Under the pieces are notes generated by a model that did not search any database, was not told the origin of the DNA, and worked only from the letters and a program-made list of their open reading frames with translations. From NCBI RefSeq assembly GCF_024345375.1, contig NZ_JAGQAZ010000002.1, forward strand, positions 310,001 through 374,000: DNA of 64,000 nt, written 5' to 3'. Made by a program: the position numbers and the translations under genes. Shown piece by piece: positions 63,903 through 64,000 of this stretch. Position 1 is the first letter of the stretch, and every line of letters begins with the position of its first letter. Origin of the DNA: Cyanobium sp. WAJ14-Wanaka. GTDB lineage: Bacteria > Cyanobacteriota > Cyanobacteriia > PCC-6307 > Cyanobiaceae.

Positions 63903-64000
63903 GTGAGATTGCTGCTGGTGCATCAGAATTTCCCTGGCCAATTTCGGCAGCTGGCCCCATACCTGGCCCAGCAGGGCCATGAGCTGGTGGCGATTTGTTC
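63903..64000 (+). CDS. Glycosyltransferase, family 4-like (3' end cut by window)
   Basis: The first 32 residues of a protein from a GTG start read MRLLLVHQNFPGQFRQLAPY followed by LAQQGHEL. LLVHQNFPGQFRxLAP is the characteristic opening of one GT4 subgroup, found in many cyanobacterial polysaccharide clusters. The gene continues outside the window. Confidence 0.82.
   Translation, partial: MRLLLVHQNFPGQFRQLAPYLAQQGHELVAIC

Noticed and set aside
1-64000. CRISPR arrays, insertion sequences or prophage
   Set aside because: No regularly spaced repeats of CRISPR length, no transposase and no phage structural genes were seen. The short repeats present are explained above.

Overview
This window is a piece of a unicellular picocyanobacterial chromosome, most like the Cyanobium / high-GC Synechococcus group. 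The evidence is photosynthetic and cyanobacterial marker genes (gap2, psbZ, a Psb34-type one-helix protein, ycf23, a ycf37-like TPR gene, sqdB and sqdX for sulfolipid, an mgdA-type glucolipid synthase, a two-ACT-pair aspartate kinase, tig-clpP-clpX), high GC content, very short intergenic gaps, and several small proteins typical of picocyanobacteria. No rRNA, CRISPR array, prophage or intact transposase was seen. One tRNA (Gly, anticodon CCC) is present. No stretch over 300 bases is without a gene. The longest gaps, about 150-210 bases, lie at 9071-9282, 44448-44649, 48319-48473, 49225-49384 and 53569-53723.

Layout. 1-9.6 kb holds the end of gap2, a thylakoid-lumen cyclophilin, efp-accB, pdxA, a Rossmann epimerase-like gene, an HNH nuclease next to a HARP/SNF2-type helicase, and a run of small lineage-specific genes. 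9.6-24.9 kb is housekeeping: tRNA-Gly, a class V aminotransferase, cbiD, guaA, two unknown genes, mrdA, the sulfolipid pair sqdX/sqdB, psb34, thiG, ycf37-like, rplT, rpmI, a SpoIID-type protein and mgdA. 24.9-43.7 kb holds dnaX, the tig-clpP-clpX set, asd-dapA-rnj, tilS, ycf23-uvrB, a DUF1400-type hydrolase, lysC and holA. 43.7-49.3 kb holds a Phd-PIN fusion gene, a decorated intergenic region, cobH, mutS, psbZ and ribH.

49.3-64 kb is accessory: a complete dTDP-L-rhamnose set (rfbA, rfbC, rfbD, rfbB) interrupted by a DUF4143-type ATPase gene on the opposite strand. It is followed by a surface-polysaccharide cluster with an undecaprenyl-phosphate sugar transferase, at least five glycosyltransferase-like proteins, a methyltransferase and a glycosyltransferase cut by the window end. 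The rhamnose genes supply the activated sugar, the WbaP-like enzyme starts the lipid-linked chain, and the later genes would extend and decorate it. No flippase or polymerase is seen in the window.

The most unusual locus is 43.66-44.75 kb. One gene encodes an antitoxin-like Phd/YefM domain fused to a PIN toxin-like domain that seems to have lost part of its active site. Upstream lie three TGTACA palindromes, the known core of YefM-type operators, shared with the divergent cobalamin gene cobH. Other points worth following are the HNH + HARP/SNF2 pair, the ATPase inserted in the rhamnose operon with related short coding relics on both sides, and small genes that automated calling may miss.
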